From positions 1-6,891 of the forward strand of contig NZ_JASNGB010000164.1 of the NCBI RefSeq assembly GCF_030271215.1: 6,891 nucleotides of DNA, given 5' to 3'. Both the position numbers and the translations under genes were made by a program. The DNA comes from Deinococcus rhizophilus. GTDB lineage: Bacteria; Deinococcota; Deinococci; Deinococcales; Deinococcaceae. This document shows positions 4,653 through 6,891 of this stretch, piece after piece (the first letter of the stretch is position 1; the number at the start of each line of letters is the position of its first letter). The notes beneath the pieces were generated by a model that was not told the DNA's origin, did no database searches, and saw only the letters and a program-made list of their open reading frames with translations.

Positions 4653-6122
4653 GTGCCCACCAAAGACGGCATCAATCAGGTCAAACCGCTGCTGCACGTT
4701 CATGTCTCGAAAGGCGGCGTACGGGTCCCGATGGTGGAAGCCGTCCCCGCCGCGCCGCGGGCGCGGATGCCCGGCTCACACGTACGCCCAGCTGCGCAGG
4801 CTGGGAGCAAGAAGCCCAAACGGGTGAAGGCGCCGGTGCTCACCGCCTTGCCACCGGGTGAGGAGACACCCGGCCTGTCCCGCTCAACACATGTGCAACA
4901 GGTCCAGTTTTCACCGGGGGGCATTTGGATCCCTGTCGCGGTCATGGAGGCCTATCTGGAGATGGTTTCGGCCGTTCTTCCAGACCCATCGTTCCTTCCA
5001 GATGCTCGCGACGTCGACCAACTGGCAACGTTCTTTCAGCCCGCCGTGAATGAGGTGGAGGATCTCTGGCAGGTCTTGCACGCCCTGGAAGCCGGAATGG
5101 TGGCGGGCGCGTGCGCTTTTCACTGGCGGGCCCAGGTGCAGGGCAAGGTGGAGGCCATTTCTCAGGCTTTGACGCGGGCCGGGCGACTGCCGAGACATTC
5201 CCGGCCAGAACGCGCCGTCAGCCTGCCCTGGCGGGCCCTGGCCGAGTGGGCCCTTGAACATCACCTTCTGGAGTCTCTGAGCTCCAAGCGTACGTACATG
5301 GCGGGTTTTCGCGCCCTCCGGGCCCATGATGTCTGGAGCGAGAGCTTGCAGCACGCGCGTCAACTGGTGTACATGGACGCGCAGCGTCGCTTGGGCGCAG
5401 GGGCATTTCAGCAGGAGATGGGGCGGATGGTGCAGAGGCTGCGGACCCTGGAGCTGCTTGTCGCAGACCGTAAGCCTGCGCCGCTGGAAGTTTCCACCCG
5501 AGTCGCACTGATCCGGAAGGGCCCTGACCGGAGACTCGCTCCGGAGGACCGTCTGGCCATTGAGCCGAGTCGCCTGGGTGTACCGCAGGTCGTCCTGCAA
5601 ACCTACCTCGACTTCCTCGTCCCCCAGTTCTGCACCTTCGACCCGCCCCTCGAGGCCGTTGACGAGATCCGAGCCTACCTCGCTCCAGCAAAACCCGAGC
5701 TGGTGCAGCTCTGGCGTCTGATGCGTGATATGGAAAAGGATCTGCTGGCGGGGAAGTTCATGCTGAACTACCGCCAACCTTTTACGTCATACGTGGTGGC
5801 CGTCACGTACGCACTGACGGAAGTGGAGTTCCTGCCCCCTGAAGTCACTGAGGCCCTGAAAGGACAGCGCCCGACCCTGCCTTGGGGCCAGATGGCCTGC
5901 TGGCTGCTGGATTGGGAGGTTCAGGGGGCGGCCAGGAAGTCGGGCCGTGACGGCAAAGTCCTGCTGGCCCGGGTGCGTGCCTCTCCACTCTGGGCCAGAC
6001 AGCACCGGGAAGTGGTCCGGCTGTTGCAGGCCGATGCTGTCCGCCAATTGCAGGCCGGAGGATTAACGAAGGCTATGGAGCCGATTGTCATGGCCCTGAT
6101 CCGCGCGGGAGCAACCTCGTAA
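4653..6122 (+). CDS. Tandem-duplicated helical protein, function unknown (489 aa)
   Basis: No known family is recognised. After a basic, proline-rich and probably flexible stretch (about residues 30-85, with SKKPKRVKAP), the protein holds two diverged copies of one domain at about 90-265 and 307-485. Matching landmarks keep a constant offset of 217-218 residues. P94-V-A-V-M-E-A-Y-L pairs with P311-Q-V-V-L-Q-T-Y-L, ALTRAGRLP with ALTEVEFLP, and LPW191-193 with LPW409-411. AQRRLGAGAFQQEM pairs with AVRQLQAGGLTKAM. A leading motif SxGG(V/I)x(V/I)P occurs at about 19-26 and 87-94. The copies look mainly helical. There is no signal peptide, membrane segment or nucleotide-binding loop, so it is probably cytosolic. 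The GTG start at 4653 is chosen for its Shine-Dalgarno site. The nearest upstream feature is the IS, 80 bp away, and no clear promoter lies between. Confidence 0.8.
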   Translation: MPTKDGINQVKPLLHVHVSKGGVRVPMVEAVPAAPRARMPGSHVRPAAQAGSKKPKRVKAPVLTALPPGEETPGLSRSTHVQQVQFSPGGIWIPVAVMEAYLEMVSAVLPDPSFLPDARDVDQLATFFQPAVNEVEDLWQVLHALEAGMVAGACAFHWRAQVQGKVEAISQALTRAGRLPRHSRPERAVSLPWRALAEWALEHHLLESLSSKRTYMAGFRALRAHDVWSESLQHARQLVYMDAQRRLGAGAFQQEMGRMVQRLRTLELLVADRKPAPLEVSTRVALIRKGPDRRLAPEDRLAIEPSRLGVPQVVLQTYLDFLVPQFCTFDPPLEAVDEIRAYLAPAKPELVQLWRLMRDMEKDLLAGKFMLNYRQPFTSYVVAVTYALTEVEFLPPEVTEALKGQRPTLPWGQMACWLLDWEVQGAARKSGRDGKVLLARVRASPLWARQHREVVRLLQADAVRQLQAGGLTKAMEPIVMALIRAGATS

Positions 6123-6267
6123 ATTCGTAAATGAGGTCTGCAGCTGGTGGTGGGGATTCGGATCATGGAGCTCGTGGGGAAGAAAGGCCTTGGACCGGGT
6201 CTGGCGGCCAAGAGGTGGCGTCCGGTGACCACTGGTGTGGACGGCAGATCCTTGGAGAACACGTGAA
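6123..6267. other. Convergent intergenic spacer
   Basis: This 145-bp spacer lies between the stop codons of two convergent genes. A bidirectional terminator would be expected, but I see only a weak imperfect stem (CTTGG at about 6188-6193 with CCAAG at about 6209-6214) and no T run on either strand. Confidence 0.5.
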
Positions 6268-6891
6268 TCAGAAGGCCGCAGCGGTCATGGCCTTTTCCAC
6301 CTGCGTCTGCAGCCCCTGGAGCTGGTGCTGCCCGGCGTGCGCCGCGAGCCGCTCGAGGTCGGCGCGGGTCAGGTGAGTCAGGTGGCTCTCGGCGAGTGTG
6401 GAGAGGGAGGCGTCGAGTGTCATACCGGCCCGCACGTACTCGAGCACCTCGCTCATGAAGTGGGTCCCGACCGTCACCGTGCCGCGCAGCCGTCCCTCGG
6501 GCCGGTCCTGGGGACCACCAGTCCCCACCACACCGTACAGGGCTTCAAAGGTGCTCTGGGGGATCTCGGCGTACGTCCGCTCGAGGTGCGTTCGCTCAGA
6601 CATGGGCACACCTACATGGACGCTCGTGAAGCGCCGCTGGAGGGCGGCACTCAGGTCGTGCAGTCGCGCGGTGTCCGCGTCGTTCAGGGTGCCGATCAGC
6701 AGGAAGTCCGCCGGGAGGTACACCTCCTCCGGAGCCCCGTCGTCGGGGCCGACCAGCGGAAGCTGCGTGCGGTAGCGTGAGTCGAGTAGGGTGAGCAGCC
6801 GCCCGAAGGCCTCGTCTTGGTGGGCACGGTTGAATTCGTCGATGATTAGAGCATTTGACATAATAACGTCATGGAGAAACGGGTGGGGGCG
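6268..6891 (-). CDS. McrB/MoxR-like AAA+ ATPase, 5' end beyond the window
   Basis: This is the C-terminal part of an AAA+ ATPase; about 207 residues are visible. Walker B is NALIIDEFNRA, with the D and E codons at 6840-6838 and 6837-6835. The form IDEfNRA is typical of the McrB and MoxR branches. Sensor 1 follows in FLLIGTLNDAD, and the arginine-finger region in LSAALQRRF, then a helical lid. The ATG at 6861 lies only a few residues before Walker B and cannot be the true start. The frame stays open to the window edge, reading RPHPFLHDVI before it, which fits the segment preceding Walker B in such ATPases. Walker A must therefore lie beyond 6891. McrB-type proteins act in GTP-driven restriction and MoxR-type proteins as chaperones paired with vWA proteins; the visible part does not decide between them. 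Confidence 0.85.
   Translation of the reverse strand, partial: RPHPFLHDVIMSNALIIDEFNRAHQDEAFGRLLTLLDSRYRTQLPLVGPDDGAPEEVYLPADFLLIGTLNDADTARLHDLSAALQRRFTSVHVGVPMSERTHLERTYAEIPQSTFEALYGVVGTGGPQDRPEGRLRGTVTVGTHFMSEVLEYVRAGMTLDASLSTLAESHLTHLTRADLERLAAHAGQHQLQGLQTQVEKAMTAAAF

Noticed and set aside
4911..5777. Minus-strand open frame of 288 codons
   Set aside because: It is antisense to the duplicated-domain gene, whose two halves are protein-level homologues, which settles the coding strand.
1..6891. tRNA, rRNA, CRISPR array, prophage or integrase genes
   Set aside because: I looked for cloverleaf-like arms, regular spaced repeats and integrase motifs and saw none.
1..6891. A single defence island operon linking the HEPN-CBS, vWA-like and AAA+ genes
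   Set aside because: The genes are separated by about 5 kb, an IS and unrelated genes, and their strands do not form one operon. Any functional link is speculation.

Overview
The window is GC-rich, gene-dense bacterial DNA. Two of its genes start a few bases after a -10 box with no ribosome binding site, which is common in Deinococcus. Together with codons strongly biased to G or C at the third position, this suggests a Deinococcus-like chromosome or plasmid. The taxonomic guess is an inference and no marker gene is present to confirm it.

Left part (1-1501). Two genes diverge from a 73-bp spacer. The minus-strand gene (7-711) encodes a protein that resembles a von Willebrand factor A (vWA) fold without its metal-binding motif. 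The plus-strand gene (785-1501) encodes an apparent fusion of a HEPN-like helical domain (R-N-x-x-x-H motif) with a pair of CBS domains. A perfect 17-bp palindrome in the spacer overlaps the -35 positions of both predicted promoters and is a candidate operator for shared control.

Gap (1502-2007). There is no confident gene here. It holds a possible small ORF with high GC3, a hairpin, a pair of 15-bp direct repeats and the leaderless promoter of the next gene.

Middle (2008-4572). A secreted, cysteine-containing protein of unknown function (536 aa) is followed, two bases after its stop codon, by a 950-bp IS5-family insertion sequence. The element has 19-bp terminal inverted repeats and a TA target duplication. 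Its transposase is broken by a 7-bp tandem duplication just before the catalytic glutamate and by an in-frame TAG.

Right part (4653-6891). A 489-aa protein of unknown function is built from two diverged tandem copies of a domain of about 180 residues. It converges on the 3' part of a McrB/MoxR-like AAA+ ATPase gene on the minus strand, whose start lies beyond the right edge. Before the IS arrived, the secreted-protein gene and the duplicated-domain gene were only about 82 bp apart, so they may once have been co-transcribed.

The HEPN-CBS gene, the vWA-like gene and the McrB/MoxR-like ATPase are all types seen in defence or stress loci. However, they do not form one contiguous operon here, and I do not claim a complete defence system.
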